43,527 nucleotides of DNA from assembly GCA_030525825.1 (NCBI GenBank), contig JAUNDZ010000017.1, positions 1-43,527 of the forward strand, given 5' to 3'. The position numbers and the translations under genes are program-made. Below the pieces are notes generated by a model. The model worked only from the letters and a program-made list of their open reading frames with translations, was not told the origin of the DNA and searched no databases. This document shows, one piece after another, positions 26,638 to 36,177 of the stretch. How positions within the stretch are numbered: the first letter of the stretch is position 1; the number at the start of each line of letters is the position of its first letter. The DNA comes from Moraxella sp. Its GTDB lineage: Bacteria > Pseudomonadota > Gammaproteobacteria > Pseudomonadales > Moraxellaceae.

Positions 26638-27066
26638 TCATCTCATTATTTGTTTTAAAAGATAACTTTTTTCATTGGTTTTATTATCTTTTTGGCGATA
26701 AACAATTTCTCGCTCCGCTCCCAAACTAATAATCGCCACGCCTGTATTTGGATACATTTGTGTAATATCATCAGAATGAAAGCCCATTTTATTTTGCCCA
26801 TTCTGATAATAATTGATTAAACAATTATTGGGCATAAAACCAAATTGAGTGTTAATTTTTTCAAGCAAAGGCAATGCCCAATCAGGCATTATGGTTTGCT
26901 CATAAGCCAAATTAGAATATTGATAAGCAATGCCAAAACTGGCGGTTTTTCTTGCTGATAGGCGATTATCCCAATTTGTTGTATTTTCTATTAAATCAAA
27001 CAATTCTTTTGCATTATCAATAAAATTACGGATAAAAATAATATTGGGTGATATTAAATTAGTCAT
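26638..27066 (-). pseudogene. AlkB-like 2-oxoglutarate/Fe(II) oxygenase, C-terminally truncated
   Basis: A 142-residue remnant matching the front part of AlkB-family dioxygenases: NWDNRLSARKTASFG near 31-45, CLINYYQNGQNKMGFHSDD near 82-100 with the HxD iron ligands, and GVAIISLGAEREIVYRQKD near 108-126. The reading then ends at LLKQIMR. The family needs a distal histidine and two arginines about 50-60 residues further on; these are absent and no other frame downstream supplies them. Family members repair alkylated bases; this one should be inactive. It is AT-rich and sits between tyrA and aroA. Confidence 0.75.
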
Positions 27067-27112
27067 TTATACCTTCTTAATTATTTAAATAATGTTGTAG
27101 AGTAACATCCCA

Positions 27113-28060
27113 TTAATCATTCTTTAACTTCTCTTTCTCAACCAACAACCGCCCAAAATATTCTCTGGCATTTTTAGCAATTTCAAAAGTTTCTAAGAGC
27201 TTATCAGAATTATCATTTTCAATATCAGCCTTTAATTGATTTAAAATCGCTTGATAATTATCCAGTCCTTTTAACACCGCTTCTTTATTTGCCAAAAAAA
27301 TGTCGTGCCACATAATCGGACTACTTGCCGAAATACGGCTAAAATCCCGAAAGCCACCGCCTGCATAGCGAAAAATGTTCAGATTTTCATCATCTTTGGC
27401 AAGCTGATAGGTTAAGGCATAAGACAGCAGATGGGGCAGATGGCTGGTCAAACTTAGCACCTCGTCGTGCTTATCTGCACGCATCGTGCTAACCCTTGCT
27501 CCTACGCCTTGCCATAATTCTTTGATTTTATTTACAAATTTTTCATCGGTGTCGCTATCACAGATAATGAGCTCATTGCCCACAAATAAATCGGCTTGTC
27601 TTGCCAGTACGCCTGATTTTTCCGCACCTGCGATGGGGTGAACAGGGACGAAGTTTAGCGTGATGTTGTGGGTATTTTGTGCCATTTGGCAAGCGGTTAC
27701 GACATTGACCTTCGTGCTACACACATCGCTAACGATACAGTCAGCAGACAAAATACCGTCTTTTTTTGCTTGTGCCAACGCATTAAAAATCGGTAGCACC
27801 GCCTGCACAGGCACACAAATCATCACCAAATCACAATCAGGCAAAACATCGGCCAGACGCTGTGAACCATCACTAATCAAGCCGATGTTTTTGGCGGTGG
27901 CAAGCGTATCGGGGTTTGTGTCATACGCCACGATTTGTCTGCTAAGTTTGCCATCAAGCATCGCTTGGGCAAGACTTGCTCCGATAAGCCCAAGACCGAT
28001 AAAGGCGGTTTTTTGGAATAAATATAGCGTGTCGTCAAAGTGATGTTGAATGCTCATCAT
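27113..28060 (-). CDS. tyrA: Prephenate dehydrogenase
   Basis: A 315-residue protein with an N-terminal Rossmann domain (FIGLGLIGASLA near 20-31) and an all-helical C-terminal dimer domain. Seen: FVPVHPIAGAEKSG near 138-151 and SLTSHLPHLLSYAL near 205-218, both typical of TyrA. It decarboxylates prephenate to 4-hydroxyphenylpyruvate for tyrosine. No fused chorismate mutase and no fused aroA are present. AAGG lies five bases before the first ATG. It follows pheA by 71 bases on the same strand. Confidence 0.93.
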   Translation of the reverse strand: MMSIQHHFDDTLYLFQKTAFIGLGLIGASLAQAMLDGKLSRQIVAYDTNPDTLATAKNIGLISDGSQRLADVLPDCDLVMICVPVQAVLPIFNALAQAKKDGILSADCIVSDVCSTKVNVVTACQMAQNTHNITLNFVPVHPIAGAEKSGVLARQADLFVGNELIICDSDTDEKFVNKIKELWQGVGARVSTMRADKHDEVLSLTSHLPHLLSYALTYQLAKDDENLNIFRYAGGGFRDFSRISASSPIMWHDIFLANKEAVLKGLDNYQAILNQLKADIENDNSDKLLETFEIAKNAREYFGRLLVEKEKLKND

Positions 28061-28131
28061 TTTTGCCTTAACTTAAATATGAGTGTTGGGTTTTTAGCCA
28101 ATAACCCAACTGACAAATTTATCCGCAAAAA

Positions 28132-29238
28132 TTATAGCACCGCCTTTGGATATGACCCCAATACTCGCACATCTTTGGCGATGGTAGCAATCTCATCAAT
28201 GGCGGATTTGACATTGCTGTCTGTGATATGCCCTGTCATGTCAATAAAGAACACATATGCCCATTTATTTGGACGCTCTGGGCGAGTCTCGATACTGGTC
28301 ATGGAGACGCCATGCTTTCTAAGTGGCTCTAAAATCTCAATCAAAGCCCCTGCCTTATCTGGGCTAGACACCAAAATCGAAGTCTTATCCTGACCGCTTG
28401 GGGCAACCGTCTCATGACCGATGATGAGAAAACGGGTGGTGTTATTGGGATTGTCCTCGATGTTTTCATTGAGCTTGTGCAGGTCATACTCGGCTGCCGC
28501 CACATCGCCTGCGATGGCTGCTGAGTGCCATTCGTTTTTGATACGGCGTGCCGCCTCGCCATTAGATGATACCGCTACTCGCTCCACGCTCGGATAATGA
28601 GCGTCTAGCCATTGACGGCATTGGGCAAGGGTCTGCTGATGGGCATAAATCTTAGAAATCGCCTCCACTTTGGTGTGCTTATCCACCAAAAAATTATGAT
28701 GAATAGGCAATTCCACCTCGCCCACGATGTGCAGGCTTGAACCCAAAAAGGCATCTAGTGTATGGTTTACCACACCCTCCGATGAGTTCTCCACAGGCAC
28801 CACGCCATACATGGCAGAACCTGCCTCTACTTCACGAAATACATCGGTGATGGTCGCAAGCGGTACGGTGGTCGCCGCCTTACCGAAGTGTTTTAGGGCA
28901 GCCCCATGCGTGAATGTGCCAATCGGACCTAAGAAAGCAACCTTTTGTGGGGCTTCTAGCTCCAAACACACCGACATAATCTCACGGAACAAACGAGCCA
29001 TTTTCTCGCTTGGCAAAGGTCCTGTATTACGCTCCATCACCGCTTTTAGCACTTGGGCTTCACGCTCGGGACGATAAAAAATGGGGTGATTTTCATGGTC
29101 TTTTTTGGCGATGGCGACTTTTTGGGCGATGCTGGCTCGCTCGTTGATGAGTGATTGGATTTGCGTGTCGATCTGGTCGATGGCTTGACGAAGTTCGCCA
29201 ACTTGCTTAGTGTCTAGGTGGGTGTTTTGCTCGGTCAT
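28132..29238 (-). CDS. pheA: Bifunctional chorismate mutase / prephenate dehydratase (P-protein)
   Basis: A 368-residue protein. Order: AroQ chorismate mutase (about 10-95, LRQAIDQIDTQIQSLINERASIA), prephenate dehydratase (about 98-275, with VAFLGPIGTFTHGAALKHFG, VVPVENSSEGVVNHTLDAF and NNTTRFLIIG), and an ACT regulatory domain (about 283-360, TSILVSSPDKAGALIEILEPLRKHGVSMTSIETRP). It makes phenylpyruvate from chorismate and should be feedback-inhibited by phenylalanine through the ACT domain. It heads the pheA-tyrA-aroA block. Confidence 0.96.
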   Translation of the reverse strand: MTEQNTHLDTKQVGELRQAIDQIDTQIQSLINERASIAQKVAIAKKDHENHPIFYRPEREAQVLKAVMERNTGPLPSEKMARLFREIMSVCLELEAPQKVAFLGPIGTFTHGAALKHFGKAATTVPLATITDVFREVEAGSAMYGVVPVENSSEGVVNHTLDAFLGSSLHIVGEVELPIHHNFLVDKHTKVEAISKIYAHQQTLAQCRQWLDAHYPSVERVAVSSNGEAARRIKNEWHSAAIAGDVAAAEYDLHKLNENIEDNPNNTTRFLIIGHETVAPSGQDKTSILVSSPDKAGALIEILEPLRKHGVSMTSIETRPERPNKWAYVFFIDMTGHITDSNVKSAIDEIATIAKDVRVLGSYPKAVL

Positions 29239-29485
29239 GGCTTTTCCTATGAATTAGAGTAAATAACCACAATAATACCATGATTTTTGAGAATTATTAA
29301 CCAAATAAACATAAATTTTTGTTATTGGTAACATTTTATGATGAAAAAAACCGATCAAAAGCCATCACGCCACCACCGCTTTGCTTTTTTACTAAAAATC
29401 TGAATAAATGACTGGCAAAAATGGATAAAATGTGCTAGTTTTAGCCGTATTTTTCAGCCCATTTTTTAATCTCCAAGGCAAAACC

Positions 29486-30406
29486 ATGTCCGAAAACAAC
29501 AGCCTAGCACAGCTTGCCAAATACACCACCATCGTCGCTGATACAGGCGACCTGACTGCCATCGCAAGACTCAAACCCAAAGATGCCACCACCAACCCAA
29601 GCCTGATTCTTGCCGCCTTTGCCAGCGGTGAGCATGACGAACTATTAAACAGCACCAAAGGCATGACCGCCGATGACGCCATCGACCATTTAACCGTCAT
29701 GCTAGGACAAAAAATCAGCCAAATCATCGATGGTCGTGTCTCGACTGAAGTGGATGCTCGTCTATCCTTTGATACCGATGCCACCGTACAAAAAGCCTTA
29801 AAATTCATGGAGCTATACCAAAAATTAGGCGTGCCAGCATCAAAAATTCTCATCAAAATCGCTGCCACTTGGGAAGGCATCAAAGCCGCCGAAATCCTAG
29901 AAAAACAAGGCATCGCCTGTAATCTTACCCTGCTATTTACCAAGGCTCAAGCTCGTGCCTGTGCCGATGCTGGCGTTACGCTCATCTCCCCCTTTGTTGG
30001 GCGAATCACCGACTTTCAAAAGGCACAGCTTGGTGTAGATAGCATTGCCATTCATGATGACATGGGGGTCAATTCGGTCAAGAGCATCTATGAATTTTAT
30101 AAAAAACATGGCTACCGCACCGAAGTGATGGGGGCAAGTTTTAGAAACACGCAGCAGCTCATCGCTTTGGCAGGCTGTGATTTATTGACCATCTCCCCTG
30201 TCCTGCTGGATGAGTTGGCAAATTTGAACGAACCTGTACATCGGGCATTGTCTTATCAAGGGGAGATTTTGCCAAAGCCGGCACCACTTGATGAAGCGGA
30301 GTTTCGAGCCATGCAGGACAACGAGCCATTAAACGCCCTACTACTAAAAGGCATTGATGGCTTCGTGCAAGCTCATAATGAATTAAAAGCTCGATTATCA
30401 CTTTAA
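29486..30406 (+). CDS. tal: Transaldolase
   Basis: A 306-residue TalB-type transaldolase. Seen: DTGDLTAIARLKPKDATTNPSLILAA near 18-43 and the Schiff-base lysine in ILIKIAATWEGIKAAEIL near 128-145, then CNLTLLFTKAQA. It moves a dihydroxyacetone unit between sugar phosphates in the non-oxidative pentose phosphate pathway. The ATG at 29486 with AAGG upstream matches family starts; an in-frame ATG at 29432 would add 18 hydrophobic residues of no family similarity. It is a single gene ending at a strong terminator. Confidence 0.95.
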   Translation: MSENNSLAQLAKYTTIVADTGDLTAIARLKPKDATTNPSLILAAFASGEHDELLNSTKGMTADDAIDHLTVMLGQKISQIIDGRVSTEVDARLSFDTDATVQKALKFMELYQKLGVPASKILIKIAATWEGIKAAEILEKQGIACNLTLLFTKAQARACADAGVTLISPFVGRITDFQKAQLGVDSIAIHDDMGVNSVKSIYEFYKKHGYRTEVMGASFRNTQQLIALAGCDLLTISPVLLDELANLNEPVHRALSYQGEILPKPAPLDEAEFRAMQDNEPLNALLLKGIDGFVQAHNELKARLSL

Positions 30407-30452
30407 TCAGCTCGGCTAAAAAAACCAAGCTCATCTGATAAAAATCTTAATG

Positions 30453-30486
30453 AAAAACCAAGCCGTTCATACAGCTTGGTTTTTTT
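30453..30486. terminator. Bidirectional terminator between tal and the transglycosylase gene
   Basis: An 11-bp stem (AAAAACCAAGC with GCTTGGTTTTT) and a 10-base loop, A- and T-runs on each side. A second copy of the left arm at about 30418-30430 could pair with the same right arm. Confidence 0.85.
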
Positions 30487-30541
30487 GATTTATTATTTTT
30501 AGCTTAATGCTTGATGACCACAAAAAAGTCATCTGTATAAA

Positions 30542-31852
30542 TTACCAAATCAGGCTGCGGGCACTGTTTTGGCTGATAAATCCATCAGGAATCTGACCGT
30601 TGGCTGACTGCCAGCGAGCAAAGGCACGGCGAGTGTTTGCCCCTGCCACACCATCAACACCGCCTGTGTCAAAGCCTTGTGCGGTTAAGTTTCTTTGTAG
30701 GATTTGAATCTGAGTGCGAGACAGTGGCTCTTCGTAGGTCGGCCAAGATGCCACCAAGCCACTACCACCGCCAATGCGTTTGGCAAGTAGTGCCACCGCT
30801 AGGGCGTAGCTTGATGAGTTGTTGTACACTCGGATGACATCGAAGTTTTGGGTAAGTAGCAGTACAGGTCCGTTTTTACCCGCAGGTAGCCACAGCTCAG
30901 CTGTCGCTTGACCGCCAAAATGCTCGCCTGCTGCCGAGCTTAATCCTGCTTGTCGCCACGCATCTAGGCTTTGTTTGGTGCCGATGAGCTGATGATTAAA
31001 ACCGCTTGGGATGACCACTTCATAATAAGGCATGAGTCCTGATACCCAGCCTGAATTTCTTAGGTAGCTTGCGGTTGAATTGAGTGAGTCGCCAATGCCC
31101 CAAGGGCTGATTTGACCGTCTTTGTTGCCATCAACACCTTCTTTAATCCATGTGCTTGGGATGAATTGTGTGTGCCCCATGCCACCTGCCCACGAGCCTT
31201 TAAACTGGGAGATGCTGGCATCGCCACGATTGACCATCTGTAGCATGGCGACAAGTTGGCTTTCGGCGAACTCTCGGCGGCGACCATCGTACGCCAAGGT
31301 AGATAACGCACTCACCAAGTCCATACTGCCCATGCCTGCCCCAAAAGATGACTCCATGCCCCAAATGGCGGCAACGATTTCTTTTGGTACACCATAGTCA
31401 GACTCGGCATTATTAAAGGTGGTCGGGTATTCAGCGATTTTGGCACGACCTTGGCTGGCACGACCTGCCGATGCTGCTGAATTGACATATTCCCAAGGCA
31501 TCTTGGTAAACTCCGCCTGCGAGCGGTCTAGGTCAATGACGCGTTGATTTAGGCTTGCTCTATTCATCAAGGCATAGACTTGGCTGCTTTGATAGCCTTG
31601 ATTGATGGCACGATTGATGAAGTCTCGTTTCCATTCATCAAAACTGGCATAATACTGCTGTGCTGGCTGGGTCTGTACAGGTGGCTGAACCTGTGGCTGA
31701 GTTGGCTGCTGTACCACCACAGGTTTTGGTGCAGGGGTGCTGCTGCCATCTACGACCTTGATGGGCGGTTTGACAGGGGCAGTGCTGGTACAGGCAGTCA
31801 GCACTGCCATACTTAGTGCAGAAACGATAAATAAGGGCTTGAGTGAGTTCAT
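30542..31852 (-). CDS. mltB: Lytic murein transglycosylase, MltB family lipoprotein
   Basis: A 436-residue lipoprotein. Signal and lipobox: MNSLKPLFIVSALSMAVLTAC, cysteine at 21. A Pro/Gln/Val linker (about 25-65) leads to an SLT_2 domain with the catalytic glutamate in AAIWGMESSFGAGMG near 163-177 and GSWAGGMGHTQFIPSTW near 222-238. A C-terminal peptidoglycan-binding domain of type 1 (about 375-430) has LQRNLTAQGFDTGGVDGVAGANTRRAFARWQ. It cuts murein glycan leaving anhydromuramic ends. The start at 31852 opens the lipoprotein signal. Which MltB paralogue is not decided. Confidence 0.92.
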   Translation of the reverse strand: MNSLKPLFIVSALSMAVLTACTSTAPVKPPIKVVDGSSTPAPKPVVVQQPTQPQVQPPVQTQPAQQYYASFDEWKRDFINRAINQGYQSSQVYALMNRASLNQRVIDLDRSQAEFTKMPWEYVNSAASAGRASQGRAKIAEYPTTFNNAESDYGVPKEIVAAIWGMESSFGAGMGSMDLVSALSTLAYDGRRREFAESQLVAMLQMVNRGDASISQFKGSWAGGMGHTQFIPSTWIKEGVDGNKDGQISPWGIGDSLNSTASYLRNSGWVSGLMPYYEVVIPSGFNHQLIGTKQSLDAWRQAGLSSAAGEHFGGQATAELWLPAGKNGPVLLLTQNFDVIRVYNNSSSYALAVALLAKRIGGGSGLVASWPTYEEPLSRTQIQILQRNLTAQGFDTGGVDGVAGANTRRAFARWQSANGQIPDGFISQNSARSLIW

Positions 31853-31965
31853 AAGATACCACAAATACTAAAAAACGCTACTTTAACGCACAATGACAAA
31901 AATGTCGAATACTTTTAAGTTATTCTTTGGTTAAATCAAAGAGATTGGCATTTTGACTTGGCGAC

Positions 31966-31994
31966 AAAAATAGGTCGCAAAACGACCCATTTTT
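31966..31994 (-). terminator. Terminator after purF
   Basis: Stem AAAAAT-GGTCG pairs with CGACC-ATTTTT around a 5-base loop with one A/C mismatch; T-run on the minus strand, 17 bases past the purF stop. Confidence 0.75.
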
Positions 31995-32010
31995 AAGATT
32001 GACTTAATGC

Positions 32011-33534
32011 CTATACATCAGCGATGCCTGTCATGTCCACAGGCGTCTCGACGATGACGACATTTTTATTTTTGGCGGCGTCGTTGCGTTTGTTTTGTAG
32101 GGCATTTAGATAGGCTTCATCGATGCCACCTGCGACATATTTACCATCAAACACCGAGCAATCAAACTCATCGACACGGCTGTATTTGGTATTGTTCACC
32201 GCTTCAATCAAATCATCTAGGTCTTGGAAAATCAAGCGGTCTGCACCGATGATTTCACAGACTTCTTGGACGCTACGACCTGCCGAAATCAGCTCGCTGC
32301 GAGACGGCATATCGATGCCATAGACATTGGGGAATTTGACTTCTGGGGCAGCGGATGCAAAAAATACATTCTTAGCACCTGCATCTCGTGCCATCTGAAT
32401 GATCTCATGGCAAGTCGTACCACGCACGATAGAATCATCGACCAGTAGGACATTTTTGTTTTTAAATTCTAGCGGAATGGCATTGAGCTTTTGACGGACG
32501 CTCTTTTTGCGTTGTCCTTGACCAGGCATGATGAAGGTGCGTCCGATGTAACGGTTTTTGTTAAAGCCTTCACGATACTTGACATTTAGGTGTGTGGCAA
32601 GCTCCAAGGCTGAGTTGCGTGATGTATCAGGGATAGGAATGACCACATCAATGCCGTGGTCTTCGCCCCACTCACGAATGATTTTTTGGGCAAGTTTTTC
32701 GCCCATACGCATACGAGCCTTATGCACCGAGATATTATCAATGATAGAATCAGGGCGAGCAAAGTACACATATTCAAAAATACAAGGCGTGTGCTTAACC
32801 CCTTCAACACATTGCTGGGTGTGTAGCTTGTGGTCTAGGTCAATAAAAATCGCTTCGCCAGGGGCAACATCACGCACAATCTCAAAGCCTAATGCCTGAA
32901 TGGCGACCGACTCCGATGCCACGACATATTCCACGCCCTGCTCGGTGATGCGTCGCCCATAGATGAGCGGACGAATGCCGTTAGGGTCTCGAAAAGCAAG
33001 CAATCCATGCCCTGCAATGATTGCCACCACGCCATAAGCACCCGTACAGCGTCGATAGACCGCTTTTAGTGCTTCAAAAATATCGCTGGGGGCAAGGTTG
33101 GTTTTGGTGGATTTTTGTAGCTCATTGGCAAAGACATTAAGCAGAACTTCAGAATCTGAGTCGGTATTCAAATGGCGATGGTCATGCTCAAACAGCTCTT
33201 TGGCAAGCGTATCAGCATTGGTTAGGTTGCCATTGTGTGCCAAAGCGATGCCATAAGGCGAGTTCACATACAAAGGCTGAGCTTCGGCGGTGCTTGATGT
33301 GCCTGCAGTTGGATATCGCACATGACCGATGCCAAAATTGCCCACCAGACGCACCATGTGTTTGTTCAAAAACACATCTCGTACCATGCCATTGTCCTTG
33401 CGTAGGTACAGGCGGTCATCTTTTAGGGTAACGATACCTGCCGCATCCTGCCCACGGTGTTGAAGCATGGTTAGACCATCGTACAACATCTGATTTACAG
33501 GCTCATGTGCCACAATGCCAATTACACCACACAT
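32011..33534 (-). CDS. purF: Amidophosphoribosyltransferase
   Basis: A 507-residue class II glutamine amidotransferase. The mature enzyme starts with nucleophile Cys2 (MCGVIGIV). N-terminal glutaminase (about 2-240) with [11 protein letters not shown] and GHVRYPTAG; phosphoribosyltransferase domain with [11 protein letters not shown] and the PRPP loop [13 protein letters not shown] near 363-375. It makes phosphoribosylamine, the first step of purine synthesis. GGAG precedes the ATG. It follows cvpA by 11 bases, the standard cvpA-purF pair. Confidence 0.98.
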   Translation of the reverse strand: MCGVIGIVAHEPVNQMLYDGLTMLQHRGQDAAGIVTLKDDRLYLRKDNGMVRDVFLNKHMVRLVGNFGIGHVRYPTAGTSSTAEAQPLYVNSPYGIALAHNGNLTNADTLAKELFEHDHRHLNTDSDSEVLLNVFANELQKSTKTNLAPSDIFEALKAVYRRCTGAYGVVAIIAGHGLLAFRDPNGIRPLIYGRRITEQGVEYVVASESVAIQALGFEIVRDVAPGEAIFIDLDHKLHTQQCVEGVKHTPCIFEYVYFARPDSIIDNISVHKARMRMGEKLAQKIIREWGEDHGIDVVIPIPDTSRNSALELATHLNVKYREGFNKNRYIGRTFIMPGQGQRKKSVRQKLNAIPLEFKNKNVLLVDDSIVRGTTCHEIIQMARDAGAKNVFFASAAPEVKFPNVYGIDMPSRSELISAGRSVQEVCEIIGADRLIFQDLDDLIEAVNNTKYSRVDEFDCSVFDGKYVAGGIDEAYLNALQNKRNDAAKNKNVVIVETPVDMTGIADV

Positions 33535-33545
33535 AGTTTACTCCG

Positions 33546-34076
33546 TTAAGACGATTGATAAGGATTGTCAATTTGTTGCCACGCTTCGCCCAGCACTTCT
33601 TGTAATAGCTCTGTGGCGATGGGAGCGAATGGCAAAAGATTTTGTGCCAAGATGGATGACTGCCAATTTGGCAAATGGGTCAATAATGGCGATGCGATGC
33701 TAAGCACCACCAAGACTTTCAAAACACCTGTCGCACCGCCCAGCACACCGCCAAAAATACGGTCAAAAATACCAAGTTTTAGGGTTTTGGCGATGCTGCT
33801 TAGCATGGCGACTAGCACATGAACAATGGCAATGACCGCCAACGCCACGAGCAAAAATGCCGCTGCGATTTGTAGTACAGGATTGTCCGTCAAGGCAGCA
33901 AGCATGGGAGCGATGTCTTTGGCGATGCGTGATGCGATGATGAGTGCAAGCAGCCACGATACCAAAGACGCTGCCGATTTGATGAATCCTGCACCAAAGC
34001 CACGCCACATTCCCATCAGTACCACGAATAAGATGATGATGTCAATGAAAGTCATCGATTCTGTCAAGCCGTTCAT
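33546..34076 (-). CDS. cvpA: CvpA-family inner membrane protein
   Basis: A 176-residue protein with four membrane helices (about 9-27, 30-50, 65-90, 105-135) and the CvpA start [23 protein letters not shown]. CvpA is needed for colicin V production in E. coli and for envelope stress tolerance. It is directly upstream of purF, the usual location, and its ATG overlaps the pyrD stop by four bases (ATGA), coupling it to pyrimidine synthesis. Confidence 0.92.
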   Translation of the reverse strand: MNGLTESMTFIDIIILFVVLMGMWRGFGAGFIKSAASLVSWLLALIIASRIAKDIAPMLAALTDNPVLQIAAAFLLVALAVIAIVHVLVAMLSSIAKTLKLGIFDRIFGGVLGGATGVLKVLVVLSIASPLLTHLPNWQSSILAQNLLPFAPIATELLQEVLGEAWQQIDNPYQSS

Positions 34077-35101
34077 GTGCGGTCCTGATAACCTGCAATC
34101 GCTTGTACGCAGTCGCTCACCAACGCAGGACCTTTATAAATCATGCCAGAGAAAATTTGCACCGCTTTTGCCCCTGCTTTGATTTTTTTGACCGCCAGCT
34201 CACCTTCATCGATGCCACCCACACCAATCAAATCCACCTTGCCTGCCAAACGGTCATGGAACATGGATAAAATCTGCGTGCTGGTATGGCTGACAGGACG
34301 ACCCGACAGACCGCCCGACTCATCGGCGTGCTGATAATCTTCTACGCCCACACGAGATAAGGTCGTATTGGTGGCAATCAAACCATCAATGTCAAAAGAC
34401 AGCACCGTATGAGCAATCTCATCGACCTGATATTCATCCAAATCGGGGGCGATTTTCAGGGCAAGTGGCACATAAAAACCATAGTCATTGGCAAGGCGTG
34501 TATGACAAGTCTTGATGCCGTCTAATAAGGCAGACAAGGCATCACCACCCTGCAAGTTGCGTAGGTTTTTGGTGTTTGGGCTTGAGATGTTGATGGTGAT
34601 GTAGCTGGCGTATGGATATACTCGCTCCAAGCAGTACACATAGTCATCTAGAGCATTTTCGACAGGGGTTACGGCATTTTTGCCGATATTAATGCCAAGC
34701 ACGCCTTGATATTTGGCTCGCTCGATATTCTCAATCATCTTATCAACGCCATCGTTATTAAAACCCATGCGGTTGACAATCGCACCTGCCTGCTGAATGC
34801 GAAATAGTCTTGGCTTGTCATTGCCTGATTGTGGGCGTGGCGTTACTGTGCCAATCTCCAAAAAACCAAAGCCAAGCTCGCTCAATGCATCGATGTGCGA
34901 ACCATTCTTGTCCAGTCCTGCCGCCAGTCCCACAGGGTTGAGCAGCTGCACACCCATACAAGTGGTGGGCAAAGCCTGCTTAGAATAGCTAAAACCTAGC
35001 AAACCTGCACGATGAGCCTTGTCCAGCATATTTAGGGTGAATTCATGTGCATGCTCTGGCTCCATGTTAAATAAGAACGGACGAAGTAGTGCATACGACA
35101 T
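34073..35101 (-). CDS. pyrD: Dihydroorotate dehydrogenase (quinone), class 2
   Basis: A 342-residue membrane-associated PyrD. Seen: N-terminal amphipathic helix region ([21 protein letters not shown]), [13 protein letters not shown] near 55-67, [15 protein letters not shown] near 79-93, [11 protein letters not shown] near 171-181 with the catalytic serine, [17 protein letters not shown] near 259-268 and GVGGIDEGE near 293-301. It oxidises dihydroorotate with FMN and passes electrons to ubiquinone. It is the first gene of pyrD-cvpA-purF; ogt lies 151 bases upstream on the same strand. Confidence 0.97.
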   Translation of the reverse strand: MSYALLRPFLFNMEPEHAHEFTLNMLDKAHRAGLLGFSYSKQALPTTCMGVQLLNPVGLAAGLDKNGSHIDALSELGFGFLEIGTVTPRPQSGNDKPRLFRIQQAGAIVNRMGFNNDGVDKMIENIERAKYQGVLGINIGKNAVTPVENALDDYVYCLERVYPYASYITINISSPNTKNLRNLQGGDALSALLDGIKTCHTRLANDYGFYVPLALKIAPDLDEYQVDEIAHTVLSFDIDGLIATNTTLSRVGVEDYQHADESGGLSGRPVSHTSTQILSMFHDRLAGKVDLIGVGGIDEGELAVKKIKAGAKAVQIFSGMIYKGPALVSDCVQAIAGYQDRT

Positions 35102-35252
35102 AAAGTTGACCCCACAAATCAGATATAAAAAGAAAAATCGTTTAATTATAGCACAGTTGCACTGTCTTCGGTATAGATTTTCATCAACTTTTGGATAAAG
35201 ATGACAAAATTTATCTTAAATGTCATCAGCATCGCCCACCGCTTTTTTATCA

Positions 35253-35783
35253 TTATAATAAAGCACCACGCTCCAATTCCAGCAGCGTCTGTTTGATGTG
35301 TACCCCGCCTGTATAGCCACCGATACTGCCATTTGATGCGATGACTCTATGGCATGGGATGATGATGCTGATGGGATTTTTGCCATTGGCGTTGGCACAG
35401 GCACGATAGGCGGTAGGCTTGCCGATGTTTTGAGCGAGTGTGGCATAGCTGATGGTTTGCCCACAAGGGATTTGTTGTAATTGTTGCCAGACCGCCTGTT
35501 CAAATGGCGTGCCGCAAGACAAGTCCAACGGTATATCAAACTGCATTCGCAATCCACAAAAATACTCATTCAGCTGTGTCATAACCTGCTTGAGCAGTCG
35601 ATGACCAGACAGGCGTTCGTCAAGCTGATCACCGCTTAAATAATCAAAATTCGCCACATGCTCGCCCAGCAGTCGCTGGCTTTTTTGGGTATGCCAATCC
35701 AATGCGATCAGCCTATCATCACGCACGATCAGCGTAATTTTTGGCAGAGCTAATGGTGGCTGATAGCTGGCAATTGCAATCAT
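35253..35783 (-). CDS. ogt: Methylated-DNA-protein-cysteine methyltransferase
   Basis: A 176-residue protein with the alkyltransferase domain: GTPFEQAVWQQLQQIPCGQTISYATLAQNIGKPTAYRACANANGKNP, then the acceptor cysteine in IIIPCHRVIASNGSIGGYTGG. It transfers the methyl group from O6-methylguanine to its own cysteine, a suicide DNA repair. It lacks an Ada regulatory domain. The ATG at 35783 is used; an in-frame GTG at 35795 is an alternative as neither has a strong ribosome site. Confidence 0.92.
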   Translation of the reverse strand: MIAIASYQPPLALPKITLIVRDDRLIALDWHTQKSQRLLGEHVANFDYLSGDQLDERLSGHRLLKQVMTQLNEYFCGLRMQFDIPLDLSCGTPFEQAVWQQLQQIPCGQTISYATLAQNIGKPTAYRACANANGKNPISIIIPCHRVIASNGSIGGYTGGVHIKQTLLELERGALL

Positions 35784-35833
35784 GGTTTCACTCACAAAAT
35801 CAATAACGACTGACTTAAAAGGACGGCTTATCT

Positions 35834-35980
35834 TTACTCATTCAGCCAAATCTGCTGATGGGCAATCTGTTCAGTAGAAGTATTGGCATAAGCTGTACAA
35901 CACAAGGTCAAAGAGACAGCCAATGCCAATCGTGCCTGCAAGGCTAATATATGGTAAGATGGGTAGTTGGTGTGGGTCAT
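35834..35980 (-). CDS. Possible tiny exported peptide or gene remnant
   Basis: A 48-codon frame starting at an ATG at 35980 encodes a plausible signal peptide (ILALQARLALAVSLTLCCTAYA) followed by just 16 polar residues ending IWLNE. The frame continues upstream to 36157 without similarity. There is no good ribosome site. It may be the start of a lost secreted gene or a chance frame. It occupies part of the 382-base spacer between ogt and ftsY. Confidence 0.35.
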   Translation of the reverse strand: MTHTNYPSYHILALQARLALAVSLTLCCTAYANTSTEQIAHQQIWLNE

Positions 35981-36019
35981 GGGTTTGGGTCTTTTGGGGT
36001 TGGTGTTTAATGGGTTGGG
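35974..36019 (+). other. G-tract cluster, potential G-quadruplex
   Basis: Four G-tracts with loops of 4, 3 and 6 bases (GGG at 35974, 35981, 35987 and GGGG at 35996) meet the simple G3N1-7 rule; two further GGG tracts follow at 36012 and 36017. They lie in the ogt-ftsY spacer on the strand opposite both genes. Confidence 0.6.
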
Positions 36020-36137
36020 TTTAGGTATAAGACCCAACAAATTCAATAAATTGCACCACAAATTCTTAGGTTGCGTCATCGCCAATCTAAGCCCGCCGCA
36101 CTGATGACAGCCATGCCTTATCCCAAATTGAAAACCT

Positions 36138-36172
36138 AAAAAATACCGCAAAATCAATCTCTTGCGGTATTT
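36138..36172 (-). terminator. Terminator of ftsY
   Basis: Perfect 11-bp stem (AAATACCGCAA and its complement) with a 10-base loop; six T residues on the minus strand; just after the stop at 36178. Confidence 0.88.
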
Positions 36173-36177
36173 GCTTC

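Noticed and set aside
29340-29392. Possible weak hairpin in the pheA / tal spacer
   Set aside because: The stem is only about six base pairs with a long loop. Not convincing as a terminator or riboswitch; no phenylalanine leader peptide was seen upstream of pheA.
35834-36157. Full 107-codon reading of the minus-strand frame in the ogt / ftsY spacer
   Set aside because: The upstream half runs through the ftsY terminator and shows no protein-like pattern; only the 48-codon end with a signal peptide was kept, at low confidence.
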